Counted from the first letter of the stretch, positions 8,355-18,566 are shown. The stretch is 64,000 bases of DNA from an uncultured Erythrobacter sp. (GCA_947498065.1 CANMIS010000003.1:400739-464738), one strand, 5' to 3'. Numbers and translations are program-made. Notes: generated by a model from the letters alone, not told the origin.

Positions 8355-10289
8355 ATGGGTAAAGTAATCGGCATCGACCTCGGCACCACCAACTCGTGTG
8401 TGGCTGTAATGGACGGGGGCAAGCCTAAAGTTATTGAAAATTCTGAAGGCGCGCGCACCACGCCTTCTATCGTTGCCTTTACCAAGGACAGCGAGCGTCT
8501 GATCGGCCAACCGGCCAAGCGTCAGGCAGTTACCAATCCAGACAACACTCTGTTCGCGATTAAACGCCTGATTGGTCGCCGCTTCGACGACCCGCTGACG
8601 AAGAAAGATATGGGCCTCGTTCCGTATGACATCGTCAAAGGCAAGAACGGTGACGCATGGGTGAAAGCCGGCGGCGAAGACTATTCGCCAAGCCAGATTT
8701 CAGCTTTCATTTTGCAGAAGATGAAAGAAACCGCTGAGAGCTATCTCGGCGAGACTGTCGATCAAGCCGTCATCACGGTTCCTGCATATTTTAACGATGC
8801 TCAGCGTCAGGCGACGAAAGATGCAGGGCAAATCGCCGGCCTTGAAGTGCTGCGGATCATCAACGAGCCGACCGCTGCGGCGCTCGCCTATGGCATGGAC
8901 AAGAACGACGGCAAGACGATTGCTGTCTATGACCTTGGCGGCGGTACGTTTGACGTATCCGTGCTCGAAATTGGCGACGGCGTGTTCGAAGTGAAGTCGA
9001 CCAATGGCGACACGTTCCTTGGCGGCGAAGACTTCGACAGCGCGATTGTCGAATGGCTTGCGGCTGAGTTCGAAAAGAAAGAGAACATGGACCTGCGCAA
9101 GGACAAGCTTGCGCTCCAGCGTCTCAAGGAAGCGGCTGAAAAGGCCAAGATCGAGCTTTCAAGCTCGGCCACGACCGAAATCAACCTGCCGTTTATCACT
9201 GCCCGCATGGATGGCGGATCCAGCACTCCATTGCACTTGGTTGAAACGCTCAGCCGTTCTGACCTTGAAAAGCTGGTCGGCGATCTGATCAAGCGCACGC
9301 TTGATCCATGTAAGAAAGCTCTCGCAGATGCGGGTGTGTCGAAGGACGACATTGACGAAGTGATCCTGGTCGGCGGTATGACCCGTATGCCAAAGGTTCG
9401 CGAAGTCGTTGAGGGTTTCTTCGAGGCGAAGCCGCACACCGGTGTGAACCCAGACGAAGTGGTTGCCATGGGTGCGGCTATTCAGGCTGGCGTTCTGCAG
9501 GGCGACGTTAAAGACGTCCTATTGCTCGACGTGACGCCATTGTCGCTCGGCATTGAAACCCTGGGCGGTGTCTTCACTCGGATGATCGATCGCAACACAA
9601 CGATCCCAACCAAGAAGACGCAGACCTACTCAACCGCTGAAGACAATCAGAATGCGGTGACCATTCGCGTGTTCCAAGGTGAGCGCGAAATGGCGGCGGA
9701 TAACAAGATGCTGGGTCAGTTCGATCTGGTCGGCATTCCGCCTGCACCGCGCGGCGTTCCTCAGGTTGAGGTGACCTTTGACATTGACGCGAACGGCATC
9801 GTGAACGTCTCTGCCAAGGATAAGGGAACCGGCAAAGAACAGACGATCAAGATCCAAGCATCGGGCGGACTGTCCGACAATGACATCGATCAAATGGTTC
9901 AAGACGCTGAGAAATTCGCTGAAGAAGACAAGAAGCGCCGGGCCTCTGCGGAAGCTCGCAACCAAGCCGATAGTCTTGTTCACGCGACTGAGAAGCAGCT
10001 CGAAGAGCACGGTGATAAGGTTGATGCCGATACCAAGTCTGCGGTGGAAACCGCGCTTGGCGAAGCGAAAACCGCGCTGGAAGGCGACGATGTCGATGAG
10101 ATCAACGCCAAGTCTCAGGCTCTGACCGAAGCGGCCATGAAAATGGGTCAGCAAATCTACGAGAAGGAGCAGGCTGAAGGCGCTGCTGCTGGTGACAGCG
10201 GCGACGGCGATGCCTCTTCGGATGCGTCAGACGACGAAGACGTTGTCGATGCTGAATTCTCCGAAGTGGACGAAGACAACAAGGACTGA
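8355..10289 (+). CDS. dnaK: molecular chaperone DnaK (Hsp70)
   Basis: ATP-dependent Hsp70 chaperone of 644 aa, full length. The N-terminus is [14 protein letters not shown] (phosphate-1 motif). The phosphate-2 motif [10 protein letters not shown] and the adenosine region [12 protein letters not shown] follow, then the substrate-binding domain from about residue 390 and the acidic helical tail ending in [16 protein letters not shown]. The ATG at 8355 gives this canonical start; the frame stays open 38 codons further upstream but that sequence is not DnaK-like and contains the promoter. The gene sits 87 bp before dnaJ. Regulation by RpoH is suggested by the upstream motif; no CIRCE is present. 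Confidence 0.98.
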   Translation: MGKVIGIDLGTTNSCVAVMDGGKPKVIENSEGARTTPSIVAFTKDSERLIGQPAKRQAVTNPDNTLFAIKRLIGRRFDDPLTKKDMGLVPYDIVKGKNGDAWVKAGGEDYSPSQISAFILQKMKETAESYLGETVDQAVITVPAYFNDAQRQATKDAGQIAGLEVLRIINEPTAAALAYGMDKNDGKTIAVYDLGGGTFDVSVLEIGDGVFEVKSTNGDTFLGGEDFDSAIVEWLAAEFEKKENMDLRKDKLALQRLKEAAEKAKIELSSSATTEINLPFITARMDGGSSTPLHLVETLSRSDLEKLVGDLIKRTLDPCKKALADAGVSKDDIDEVILVGGMTRMPKVREVVEGFFEAKPHTGVNPDEVVAMGAAIQAGVLQGDVKDVLLLDVTPLSLGIETLGGVFTRMIDRNTTIPTKKTQTYSTAEDNQNAVTIRVFQGEREMAADNKMLGQFDLVGIPPAPRGVPQVEVTFDIDANGIVNVSAKDKGTGKEQTIKIQASGGLSDNDIDQMVQDAEKFAEEDKKRRASAEARNQADSLVHATEKQLEEHGDKVDADTKSAVETALGEAKTALEGDDVDEINAKSQALTEAAMKMGQQIYEKEQAEGAAAGDSGDGDASSDASDDEDVVDAEFSEVDEDNKD

Positions 10290-10309
10290 TGTCCTCATGA
10301 AAAACTATC

Positions 10310-10351
10310 CTGCCGTCGGTGTGGTCCGCCAAAGGTCTGCGCTGACGGCAG
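10310..10351 (+). other. intergenic hairpin between dnaK and dnaJ
   Basis: CTGCCGTC at 10310-10317 and GACGGCAG at 10344-10351 form a perfect 8-bp stem around a 26-base loop, followed by CTAGGTTTT. The short T run makes it at best a weak terminator. It may partly terminate or stabilise the 3' end of dnaK mRNA, which would explain more DnaK than DnaJ from one transcript. Function is inferred. Confidence 0.4.
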
Positions 10352-10376
10352 CTAGGTTTTAGGGACCAAGGTCACC

Positions 10377-11519
10377 ATGGCTGCTACCCAATTAGATTAT
10401 TACCAATTGCTCGAGGTGGGCCGCGACGCTGATGCGGCCGCGGTCAAGAGCGCCTATCGCAAGCTGGCGATGAAGTTTCACCCCGACCGCAATCCGGGCG
10501 ATGGTGAAGCAGAGGCGAAGTTTAAAGCGATTGGCGAGGCCTATGAAGTCCTCAAAGACCCGCAAAAGCGCGCGGCCTATGATCGCTATGGTCATGAGGC
10601 ATTCCAGCATGGGATGAGCGGCGGTGGAGGCGGCTTTGGCGGCGGGCGCGGCCAGGCAGACTTCGGCGATATTGGCGATATTTTTGAAACCATCTTCGGC
10701 AGCGCCTTTGGCGGGGCCGCTGGTGGCCGGCAGCAGACTCGGCGCGGCGCCGATCTGCGCTACGATATGCAAGTTACCCTCGAAGAGGCGTTCCACGGCA
10801 AGTCGACCGAGATCGAAATTGAAGTCTCACAAGCCTGCGACACCTGCGATGGTTCAGGCGCGGCGCCTGGCACCAGCGAACGACAGTGCAATCTGTGCCA
10901 CGGCCATGGCTCTGTGCGGGCAAAGCAAGGGCTTTTCGTGGTTGAACGGCCTTGCCCAACCTGCAGCGGCCGCGGCGCTGTGTTGGAAGAGCCTTGCGGC
11001 TCTTGCCGCGGGGAAGGGCGCGTTGACCGCGCTCAGGCCCTTTCAGTGGAAATCCCGCCCGGCGTTGATACCGGCACGCGCATCAGGCTGACCGGCAAAG
11101 GTGAAGCGGGCGCTCGCGGAGCCCCCCCCGGTGATCTGTATATTTTTGTGCACGTAACCCCGCACGAACTGTTCCAACGCGAAGGCACCACTTTGGCCAC
11201 GCGCGTACCCGTCAGCTTCACGACGGCGGCTCTGGGCGGCAGTGTCGATATTCCCGACCTTGATGGTTCGACCAATTCGGTCGACATCCCGACCGGCATC
11301 CAATCGGGCAAGCAGTTGCGCGTACGCGGGGCCGGTATGCCAGTGCTGCAAGGGCGCGGGCGCGGTGATCTGGTGGTAGAGATTGCGGTCGAAACACCGA
11401 CAAAGCTCAGCCGCAAGCAAAAGGACATTCTCGAGGAGTTTCGCGAGACCGAAACTGGCGACGAATGCCCTGAAAGCCGCAGCTTTTTCTCCAAATTGAA
11501 AGACGCCTTTGGCGGTTGA
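10377..11519 (+). CDS. dnaJ: molecular chaperone DnaJ (Hsp40)
   Basis: Class A J-protein of 380 aa that stimulates DnaK ATPase and delivers substrates. The J domain (residues 5-72) has the HPD motif at 35-37. A Gly/Phe-rich linker (about 80-110) with GGGGGFGGG follows. The zinc domain has four CxxCxGxG repeats: [24 protein letters not shown] and CGSCRGEG. C-terminal beta domains follow. It lies downstream of dnaK on the same strand and overlaps the next gene by 11 bp. Confidence 0.97.
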   Translation: MAATQLDYYQLLEVGRDADAAAVKSAYRKLAMKFHPDRNPGDGEAEAKFKAIGEAYEVLKDPQKRAAYDRYGHEAFQHGMSGGGGGFGGGRGQADFGDIGDIFETIFGSAFGGAAGGRQQTRRGADLRYDMQVTLEEAFHGKSTEIEIEVSQACDTCDGSGAAPGTSERQCNLCHGHGSVRAKQGLFVVERPCPTCSGRGAVLEEPCGSCRGEGRVDRAQALSVEIPPGVDTGTRIRLTGKGEAGARGAPPGDLYIFVHVTPHELFQREGTTLATRVPVSFTTAALGGSVDIPDLDGSTNSVDIPTGIQSGKQLRVRGAGMPVLQGRGRGDLVVEIAVETPTKLSRKQKDILEEFRETETGDECPESRSFFSKLKDAFGG

Positions 11520-12780
11520 TGCGTTGTCTGGCACTGACCCTGCTGGAAGCGCCAAACAGATAGCGCTTACCGCATACCGGCAAGGCGCCGCCAATGCGGG
11601 CGAGTTGCTTTCCGCTGCGCTTAAAGACGAGCCCCATGATGGCGAATTGTTGATTGCAGAGGCTTCGGTCCGTGCGTCTCGCGGCGACATATTGCCTTTG
11701 GACCGATTGGAAGCGGTGCTGGCGCGGGCACCTGAGTGGGTGTCTGGCCACAGGGCATTGGCCCAATTGAAGGCCATGCTGGGCGATCCTGCGCCCTTTA
11801 GCGCCATAGAATCCGCGCTTGAGACGCGGCCTGACGATCCGAAATTGGCACTCGCTTTTCTTGCTCTGCTGGGCGGTGCCGGACGCTATGAGGATGCCGC
11901 GCAAAAGGCATCCGAATTGCGCCGCCGCATCGGTGATATTCCTGGCTTGAAACTGATAGAGGCGCGGTTTGCAGGCTTTGCTGGACGCTGCGATGATGCG
12001 GCAGAATTGCTGCGAGATTTGCCTGAAGATCTTCCGGAACTGGAATATGAGAAAGCGCGCAACTCCCTTCGACTAGGCGAGTTTGGAGACGCCAGCGCCG
12101 CGATTGATCGCGCGCTTGCCTTGGGGAAAGCCGATATCGGCGTCTGGGCGCTGGCCGAGCTGTGCTGGCGCATCCAAGGTGATCCGCGTCATCAATGGCT
12201 GTATCCTGAGGCGATTTCTGCTGAACAATTCGATCTAGGACTCAGTGCCGATGAGCTATTTGAGACGGTCGGGCTGCTGCGCGGATTGCACGATATGAAC
12301 GCTGCGCCCTTGGGCCAAAGCGTCGAAGGCGGCACGCAGACACTCAATGATCTGCGGCACCGGAGTGATCCTTGCTTGCTCGCGCTGTTTGGTCGCATCC
12401 ACGCGGTGCTAGCCAAATACACAGGTAAAATGGCGTCTCTACCAACCGATCATCCGCTCGCGGTGCTGGGGCATCGGTCTGCTGAAATCACCGCGAGCTG
12501 GTCGATCCGCCTGTCCGCCGGTGGTCGCCATTTCCCGCATATGCACGACAGTGGTTTGATCAGCTCGGCCGTTCACCTCGCGGTGCCGGATGAGCTCGGC
12601 AAAGGCGAGGGGGAGCTGGAACTTGGTCGGCCCCCTGAGGACATCCCAATAGACCTCGCGCCCGTGGCAAGCTTCGCTCCCAAGCCCGGTCACCTGATCT
12701 TGTTCCCAAGCTTTCTCTATCACGGCACCTCGCGTTTCGGCGAAGGCGAGCGACTCACTGTCGCATTTGACGCCGCTTAA
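11509..12780 (+). CDS. TPR-repeat protein with C-terminal putative 2OG-Fe(II) oxygenase domain
   Basis: About 423 aa. The first 240 residues are helical and TPR-like (for example [40 protein letters not shown]). The last 110 residues resemble the putative 2OG-Fe(II) oxygenase family (the PF13759 type). HFPHMHDSG gives the first metal ligands, [16 protein letters not shown] the distal His, and GERLTVAFD an Arg suited to bind 2-oxoglutarate. The start is a TTG inside the dnaJ 3' end (11-bp overlap); a second TTG at 11524 is possible, and no strong ribosome-binding site is seen for either. Probable third gene of the dnaK-dnaJ transcript. Substrate unknown. Confidence 0.75.
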   Translation: MAVDALSGTDPAGSAKQIALTAYRQGAANAGELLSAALKDEPHDGELLIAEASVRASRGDILPLDRLEAVLARAPEWVSGHRALAQLKAMLGDPAPFSAIESALETRPDDPKLALAFLALLGGAGRYEDAAQKASELRRRIGDIPGLKLIEARFAGFAGRCDDAAELLRDLPEDLPELEYEKARNSLRLGEFGDASAAIDRALALGKADIGVWALAELCWRIQGDPRHQWLYPEAISAEQFDLGLSADELFETVGLLRGLHDMNAAPLGQSVEGGTQTLNDLRHRSDPCLLALFGRIHAVLAKYTGKMASLPTDHPLAVLGHRSAEITASWSIRLSAGGRHFPHMHDSGLISSAVHLAVPDELGKGEGELELGRPPEDIPIDLAPVASFAPKPGHLILFPSFLYHGTSRFGEGERLTVAFDAA

Positions 12781-12846
12781 GGCGCGCTTAGCCAACTCGA
12801 CAACCACGCGGCTTATGGTTACTTCGCAGGCGACTGGAGAAGAATT

Positions 12847-13734
12847 ATGAACCGTTTTGCCGTTTTCGCCCTCACTGCTGCAACCCCGTTTCTGGCTGTA
12901 CCGAGCTACGCTCAGCGCAATTTTGATGATGTGGAAATCACGGTCGAAGAGATCGCACCCGGTGTGGCGGTTCTGTTTGGCGCGGGCGGCAATATCGGTG
13001 TCAGCTACGGTGATGATGCGACGGTCATGATCGATGATCAGTTCGCGCCGCTGTCTGAAAAGATCGAAGCTGCTGTGGCCGGCCTTGGCGCAACTCCGGT
13101 GAAATATGTCGTCAACACGCACTGGCATGGTGACCACACCGGCGGGAATGAGAATTTCGGCAAAACGGGCGCGACGATCTTTGCGCATGACAATGTCCGT
13201 GTGCGCATGGCCGATCCATCGCTATCCGGCCGCGACGGAGAGCCAGCCCCAGATGTTGCTTTGCCCGTTGTGACCTATGGCCAGGGCCTTCGTTTCCATC
13301 TCAATGACGACACCATCAACCTCGCCTTTTTGGGCGGCGGCCACACCGATGGCGACAGCGTGGTGATGTGGGACAAGGCCAATGTCGTTCACATGGGCGA
13401 CCTCTATTTCAACATCCCGGGTTATCCGTTCGTAGACACACGCTCTGGCGGCAGCGTCTATAACCTGATGTCCACACTCGATCTCGCGATTGCGATGATC
13501 AATGACGAGACCAAGGTTATTCCGGGCCATGGTGGCATGTCGAACAAGGCCGAAATGGTGGCCTATCGCGCGATGATCGGCGAGGCAGTGTCCCGCGTGG
13601 AAGCGCTCAATGAAGCTGGCAAGACGCTGGAAGAGGCAGTTGCAGCCAAACCGCTCGCCGACTTTGACCGAGGTGAAGGCTTTATCAGCGATGACGCATT
13701 CGTGACCGCAATCTGGACCAGCATCGAAGGCTAA
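12847..13734 (+). CDS. periplasmic MBL-fold metallo-hydrolase
   Basis: A 295-aa metallo-beta-lactamase-fold protein with a signal peptide ending SYAQ (residue 23). The dinuclear zinc site is intact: H92-x-H94-x-D96-H97 (THWHGDH), a further His in GGGHTDGD, the bridging Asp in HMGDLYF and the last His in PGHGG. The Asp bridge resembles glyoxalase II and related hydrolases more than class B1 beta-lactamases, which have Cys there, so the substrate cannot be predicted. GGAGAAG sits 6 bases before the ATG. The gene ends 15 bp from the convergent patatin gene. Confidence 0.85.
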   Translation: MNRFAVFALTAATPFLAVPSYAQRNFDDVEITVEEIAPGVAVLFGAGGNIGVSYGDDATVMIDDQFAPLSEKIEAAVAGLGATPVKYVVNTHWHGDHTGGNENFGKTGATIFAHDNVRVRMADPSLSGRDGEPAPDVALPVVTYGQGLRFHLNDDTINLAFLGGGHTDGDSVVMWDKANVVHMGDLYFNIPGYPFVDTRSGGSVYNLMSTLDLAIAMINDETKVIPGHGGMSNKAEMVAYRAMIGEAVSRVEALNEAGKTLEEAVAAKPLADFDRGEGFISDDAFVTAIWTSIEG

Positions 13735-13749
13735 GCGAGCCGCTTAACC

Positions 13750-16068
13750 TCACGCAAAACGCGCGAGAATCTCATCTCTTAGCCCGCGCAGCAAATGCTC
13801 GCGGCACCGGCCAACCTCCAATTCTTCGTCAATGATGGCGAGGAACGCGGAGCGCTTGGCTGATCGGATGGCCTCGGGTTTCATTCCGGCATCGACCGTT
13901 GAGGCGATTAGATCGATCATCCGCTCCGCGCCGTGCAGACGGCCCCAGACATAGTCGTTTTCGCGGTAAGATCGGCTGAAGAACGCGCCGAAATTGTAGA
14001 ACTCGATGCCGCGTAATGTCGCGCGCGTGCCGCCTTCGCGGATGGAGCGCGCATCATCGGGAGAGATGCGGTCGACCTTGACCGGATTGTACTCGGTCAG
14101 CCCTTCGTTTTGCAGCAGGGGTAGGGTGGCCACATCGTAAAACGGGAAGCCAAGATAGGTCAGCAGCATTCGCCGCTTCAGGTTCTTGGGCATTTGCGCC
14201 AGCGCCTCTGCGAATATCCGCTCTGCCTCAAGATCGGTCTCCGGCAGCAGGCGCTGCTCAGCGAGATAATCGAGCAGAGCGCCCGGATCCTTCAGAGCAT
14301 TCCGCGCGTGTCCCGCGAATTCCTCGCTCAGCCCAGAGATATCATCGGCTGAGAAATAGAGCGCGAGAATGTCGTAGATTTTCTCCCTCGCAATATCGAG
14401 CGCATCGTCCGGTATCTCTGGATCGGTTTCCCAATCCCGCGCCAGCCTGCGCGCGAGCAGGCGCAAACGGCGAATACGGAAACCGATGTCATGCGCCCTG
14501 AAAAACTGGATCGCTGCCTCGCTGGCGCCGCCGCTGCCGTCGGACAATTCACTCAGGCCCCGGCGCTCCAACTCGCGGCGCATAGCGGCGGCAATCGGCA
14601 TGCTGTCGGCGAGCGACAGCTCGGGCGCTGCTTCGAGAGCTAGCTCTGCCAGACGATCGATGATGCCGCTGAACTTGGTTTGCGCATAGGCTTGAAACGC
14701 ATAGCCGGAGCGTTCAGCCGCCGCCTGCTGCGCCTTGGCGCGCCAATTGTGCAGCCGTTTAGGGCTTGGGCTGTCGAGGAAGAACGTCATCCCGAACAGC
14801 TTCTCAACCGCGCGGTCGATCTCTGGGCGCAGGCCGAGTACGATCCGGCTGAGGCGCTCGGCATCGCGGGATTGCTGCTCGATCCGCTCCAGGTTGTCCC
14901 TAATCGGCTGCTCGCGCGGGATGGTCGATAACGAACCGAAAATTGCGCCAAAGAAGCCGATGGGCGTATCGTGATTTTCGTTCACCGAGCCCGCGCGGTC
15001 GGGGCGCGGATCGATATAGACAAACCGCCGGTCCACCTCGCGCTGAGCTGGGCGGCCATGCAGCGCCTTTATCGCCCCGCCAAACGGAGCATTGACCAGA
15101 ACAGAACCGTCAATCAGCGACACGCCATCCGGCGTTCCGTCGCGCATATGGACGGGCATGATCCGGTTGAGAAAACTCGCGCGCGACGTCCAATCAATCC
15201 CCTTGCGCTCCGCCAAGCGGTCGATTTCTGCCAGTTGCAACGGCGGGAAGGCCCCTGGAAAACTGGCCGTTGCCCGCGCCGCGAGCACCAGCTCCAGCGG
15301 ATTGGTCAGCCCTTCGCTGCTTTCTGCCGGAGTGCTGGCGCGCAGGCTGATCGGCGTGCGATGCTCGGTTTCTTCAACAATCGGCGGACTGTTTAGGCGC
15401 AGCATTTCCACATGACCGCGAAAGTCAGTGGTCGTGACAAACAAATCAATGGGATGGCCGGGCGGCAGCAAAGGATCGCCGCGCTCGCCTGCGCGCATCC
15501 CTTCCAGTGCTTCAAACAGCAAGCTGGAAAATTTGTCGCCAGAAAACGGCGGGCTGAACCAGCGGCCACGGACAAGGCGGGAAACCTTTTGCCGCACCTC
15601 GGAGCGTGTCTCTGGCGACACGCTCTCGCTAACCGCATTGCCGGGGCGGCTGAGCACCCATTCAGCGATTGGCTGAGCCCAGATCTTCGCATAGCGCCAC
15701 ATCGGCTGCGCTTTGGGATCGGTCAGTTCTTCGACATCGGCGGTTTCCAGCCACAGGTCGGTGAGCGGCTCAAGCGAATGCCCGGAATGGATGGCCTGCG
15801 CGAGAAACACTGCGTTGATCCCGCCAGCGCTCGCCCCGGTAAGAATGTCCGGCATAACGCGCAGGCGAAGTGAGTAATCGCGCTCAATTTCGCGCAGCAA
15901 GTCGCAATAGACTTGGGCGACCCCGCTGCACGGCGCCTCGCGATTGGCATGAAACGCCCGGCTCGCGCGGGCCAGATGCCAAATCTCTTTGGTGACCCCG
16001 TGCATATACACCGCAAGGCTGACACCGCCGTAGCAAACCAGAGCGAGACGAAGTTCTTTTTGCCGCAT
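13750..16068 (-). CDS. patatin-related phospholipase-like protein (DUF3376 type)
   Basis: A 772-aa protein of the bacterial patatin-related family (TIGR03607-like). The N-terminal patatin domain has an oxyanion segment YGGVSLAVYMHG, the nucleophile elbow G78-A-S80-A-G82, and the Asp of the catalytic dyad in LIDGSVLVNAPF near residue 325. The family predicts lipid acyl hydrolase activity. The long C-terminal half is helical and carries the DUF3376-like region of unknown role. No signal peptide or membrane segment. The start at 16068 (RQKELRLALVCYGG) matches the family; a longer in-frame start at 16176 would overlap radA and the putative LexA box and is less likely. Confidence 0.85.
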   Translation of the reverse strand: MRQKELRLALVCYGGVSLAVYMHGVTKEIWHLARASRAFHANREAPCSGVAQVYCDLLREIERDYSLRLRVMPDILTGASAGGINAVFLAQAIHSGHSLEPLTDLWLETADVEELTDPKAQPMWRYAKIWAQPIAEWVLSRPGNAVSESVSPETRSEVRQKVSRLVRGRWFSPPFSGDKFSSLLFEALEGMRAGERGDPLLPPGHPIDLFVTTTDFRGHVEMLRLNSPPIVEETEHRTPISLRASTPAESSEGLTNPLELVLAARATASFPGAFPPLQLAEIDRLAERKGIDWTSRASFLNRIMPVHMRDGTPDGVSLIDGSVLVNAPFGGAIKALHGRPAQREVDRRFVYIDPRPDRAGSVNENHDTPIGFFGAIFGSLSTIPREQPIRDNLERIEQQSRDAERLSRIVLGLRPEIDRAVEKLFGMTFFLDSPSPKRLHNWRAKAQQAAAERSGYAFQAYAQTKFSGIIDRLAELALEAAPELSLADSMPIAAAMRRELERRGLSELSDGSGGASEAAIQFFRAHDIGFRIRRLRLLARRLARDWETDPEIPDDALDIAREKIYDILALYFSADDISGLSEEFAGHARNALKDPGALLDYLAEQRLLPETDLEAERIFAEALAQMPKNLKRRMLLTYLGFPFYDVATLPLLQNEGLTEYNPVKVDRISPDDARSIREGGTRATLRGIEFYNFGAFFSRSYRENDYVWGRLHGAERMIDLIASTVDAGMKPEAIRSAKRSAFLAIIDEELEVGRCREHLLRGLRDEILARFA

Positions 16069-16108
16069 GAGAATCGTGATGACGTGGAAAGTCGGGAATG
16101 GCAATTGC

Positions 16109-16123
16109 GTTCCGCAAATGTTC
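16109..16123. promoter_or_regulatory. putative LexA (SOS) box in the patatin/radA divergent region
   Basis: The sequence GTTC-CGCAAAT-GTTC is a perfect match to the direct-repeat LexA box of alphaproteobacteria, GTTC-N7-GTTC. It lies 16 bases before the radA ATG and 41 bases from the divergent patatin start, where a repressor could block either promoter. A chance match in a short intergenic region is possible. Confidence 0.55.
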
Positions 16124-16139
16124 CGTCTACGAAATCCGA

Positions 16140-17507
16140 ATGGCAAAGACCAAACGGCGATATGTATGCGGTTCATGCGGCTCTGTTTCGCACCGCTGGC
16201 AGGGGCAATGTCCTGACTGTTCTGAATGGAACACGATGACGGAGGATGCTCCCGCGACGGTGTTCTCTCAGAAGCATGATCTGTCGCGCGGAGGGCGGGC
16301 GCTGGAGTTCGTGCCGCTTGATGGCCCCGCGCAATTGCCTCAGCGGAGGCCGACTGGTCTTGCAGAGTTTGACCGCGCGCTGGGCGGCGGCCTGGTGCCC
16401 GGTTCAGCTGTTTTGATGAGTGGTGATCCGGGGATCGGTAAATCCACTTTGCTGATCCAAACGGCGGCTACCATCGCGCGTTCTAATGGTGATGTGGTTT
16501 ATGTGAGCGGGGAAGAAGCCGCCGGGCAAGTGCGCCTTCGCGCTGCACGCTTGGGAATTGCCGACGCGCCGATCCGGCTCGCATCAGAAACCTCGGTTCG
16601 CGACATTCTGACCACATTGGGCGCCGGTGATCCGCCCGCTCTGCTGGTGATCGATTCGATCCAAACGATGCACTCTGACACGATTGAGGGTGCTCCCGGA
16701 ACGGTCAGCCAGGTGCGCGGCTGCGCGCTCGAATTGATCCGTTATGCCAAGGAAAACGGCACCGCGCTCGTTCTGGTCGGGCACGTCACCAAAGACGGCA
16801 ATATCGCTGGCCCGCGCGTGCTTGAACACATGGTTGACGTGGTGATGAGCTTTGAGGGCGAGCGCAGCCATCAATACCGTATCCTGCGCGCGCTAAAAAA
16901 CCGGTTCGGTGCGGTCGATGAGATCGGTGTGTTCGCAATGGCGAATGAAGGGCTGGAAGAGGTGACGAACCCTTCCATGCTATTCCTATCCGGGCGGGAC
17001 CATCCACTGGCAGGCAGCGCAGTCTTTCCCGCTCTTGAAGGCACAAGGCCTGTCTTGGTCGAGATACAAGCGCTGATTGTCAGGTTGCAATCAGGCGCCA
17101 CGCCACGCCGCGCAGTGGTTGGCTGGGACAGCGGCAGGCTGGCGATGCTGCTGGCCGTGCTCGAATCGCGCTGCGGCCTCAATTTCTCCTCCGCTGAGGT
17201 CTATCTCAATATCGCTGGCGGATACCGCTTGGCTGATCCCGCCGCTGATCTGGCGGTCGCCGCTGCCTTGATGTCTGCGCTCGCCGATAAGCCGCTGCCG
17301 GATAAGGCTGTGTGGTTTGGCGAGGTGTCGCTTGCCGGGGAAATTCGCCCGGTTTCTCATGGAGATCTGCGCCTTAGAGAGGCGGTGAAGCTGGGGTTTG
17401 CCAGGGGCTATGGCCCATCCGATAAAAAGCTCGGGTCGTCCAAGCTCAATTATCACGGTTTGGGACAACTTTCGAACCTCGTTGACCAAGTGATTGGGAC
17501 GGAATAA
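16140..17507 (+). CDS. radA: DNA repair protein RadA (Sms)
   Basis: RecA-related branch-migration ATPase of 455 aa that processes recombination intermediates. An N-terminal C4 zinc finger (CGSCG, then CPDC) covers about residues 10-30. The ATPase domain has Walker A GDPGIGKST and the RadA-specific KNRFG motif (ALKNRFGAVDEIG). The C-terminal Lon-like domain includes GGYRLADPAADLAVAAAL. The ATG at 16140 precedes AKTKRRYVCGSCG, the usual start; an upstream in-frame ATG at 16098 would include the LexA-like box. cvpA follows after 12 bp. SOS control is suggested only by the upstream box. Confidence 0.96.
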   Translation: MAKTKRRYVCGSCGSVSHRWQGQCPDCSEWNTMTEDAPATVFSQKHDLSRGGRALEFVPLDGPAQLPQRRPTGLAEFDRALGGGLVPGSAVLMSGDPGIGKSTLLIQTAATIARSNGDVVYVSGEEAAGQVRLRAARLGIADAPIRLASETSVRDILTTLGAGDPPALLVIDSIQTMHSDTIEGAPGTVSQVRGCALELIRYAKENGTALVLVGHVTKDGNIAGPRVLEHMVDVVMSFEGERSHQYRILRALKNRFGAVDEIGVFAMANEGLEEVTNPSMLFLSGRDHPLAGSAVFPALEGTRPVLVEIQALIVRLQSGATPRRAVVGWDSGRLAMLLAVLESRCGLNFSSAEVYLNIAGGYRLADPAADLAVAAALMSALADKPLPDKAVWFGEVSLAGEIRPVSHGDLRLREAVKLGFARGYGPSDKKLGSSKLNYHGLGQLSNLVDQVIGTE

Positions 17508-17519
17508 CCCAAGCCGGTA

Positions 17520-18059
17520 ATGGCTATTTTTGACATAATCGTGCTGATAATCGTGGGGGTCGCCGCGATTGGTGGTTTCATGCGGGGCCTTGTGCAAGAG
17601 GTCCTCTCGCTGGCGGCGTGGATGCTGTCGGCCTTTGCAATCTACTATTTGCATTCGCCGCTGACCGATGGCCTTCGCGATTTTATCGATGCCGACCCGG
17701 GAACGCCGATCCTTGCTTTCGCGCTCCTGCTGCTCATCCCCTACGCGGCGATGAAAGTGATCGCGAACAATGTGGGGGAAGCCTCGCGCAATTCCATTCT
17801 TGGCCCGATTGACCGGGTGCTTGGCTTTGGCTTTGGCGCGGTTAAAGGCGCGCTTATCGTGGTGTTCGCTTTCTCCGTCCTGGCGCTCGGCTTTGATACA
17901 GTTTGGGGCTTCAAAGGTCGTCCGACATGGATCACGACCGCGCGCACCTATCCGGCGGCTGATGCGTTTTCCCGCCAGTTGGTGTCCGCCATTGCGGAAC
18001 GGCGCGCTAAGCTCTCTGACGAAGAAGAGCCTGCCGACGAAGCCAGCCTGATCGAATGA
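17520..18059 (+). CDS. cvpA: CvpA family membrane protein
   Basis: A 179-aa inner-membrane protein of the CvpA (colicin V production) family. The N-terminal part begins FDIIVLIIVGVAAIGGFMRGLVQEVLSL, with the family's GxxRGxxxE-like motif. About four membrane segments occupy residues 5-125, and a charged cytoplasmic tail follows. The central SILGPIDRVLGFGFGAVKGALIV block is also typical. The role is poorly defined outside colicin V secretion and envelope stress. It follows radA closely; a radA-cvpA order is common in alphaproteobacteria, where purF often comes next but here does not. Confidence 0.88.
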   Translation: MAIFDIIVLIIVGVAAIGGFMRGLVQEVLSLAAWMLSAFAIYYLHSPLTDGLRDFIDADPGTPILAFALLLLIPYAAMKVIANNVGEASRNSILGPIDRVLGFGFGAVKGALIVVFAFSVLALGFDTVWGFKGRPTWITTARTYPAADAFSRQLVSAIAERRAKLSDEEEPADEASLIE

Positions 18060-18069
18060 TGGACCGCTT

Positions 18070-18498
18070 GTGGCAGGCGTAAAAGCGACCAAGCTTTACT
18101 CGCCGCAATTGCTTGGTCTCGCCGCGGGGCTTGCCAATTATCCGCTCAACAATGCGTCCCAATTTTCCGGCGAGGCGCGTTCGCGTACATGTGGCAGTTC
18201 AATTGAGCTGGCGATCGATTGCCGCGAAGACGGAGCGGTTGAGCGCATCGGCATGCAAGTGACCGCTTGCGCGATCGGCCAGGCCTCTGCCGCGATCATG
18301 GCCGCAGATGTCCGGGGGCGCAGCGCAGCCGATATAATCACCAAGACGCGTGAAATTGAGCAATGGTTGAGCGGCGAGGGTAACATGCCAGGTTGGCCGG
18401 GCTTTGAAGCTTTGGCACCCGCTTTGGAGCATCCGGCGCGCCACGGCGCATTGATGCTCGTGTGGAAGGCTGCGAGCAACGCGCTTTCCTCTCGGTAA
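18070..18498 (+). CDS. NifU/IscU N-terminal-like scaffold protein, degenerate cluster site
   Basis: A 142-aa protein resembling the NifU_N/IscU iron-sulfur scaffold domain. Two of the three scaffold cysteines align: C41 in RTCGSSIEL and C67 in TACAIGQASAAIM, the latter matching IscU C-x4-AS. The aspartate after the first Cys (CGD in IscU) is Ser, and the third Cys region reads ARHGALMLVW, with His/Gly where Cys is expected. Stable 2Fe-2S assembly in the IscU manner is therefore doubtful. The start is GTG, 10 bp after cvpA and in the same operon. It could be a diverged scaffold or carrier. Confidence 0.7.
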   Translation: MAGVKATKLYSPQLLGLAAGLANYPLNNASQFSGEARSRTCGSSIELAIDCREDGAVERIGMQVTACAIGQASAAIMAADVRGRSAADIITKTREIEQWLSGEGNMPGWPGFEALAPALEHPARHGALMLVWKAASNALSSR

Positions 18499-18566
18499 AC
18501 GAGCAGCTAGTGCTACTCGAATAAGGCCGAGGGAAACTGGCCAATCAGAAGAGGATCACGGGGCTT

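Noticed and set aside
13750..16176. Longer patatin-like protein starting at 16176
   Set aside because: The extra residues lack homology and would overlap radA and its likely promoter and LexA-like box.
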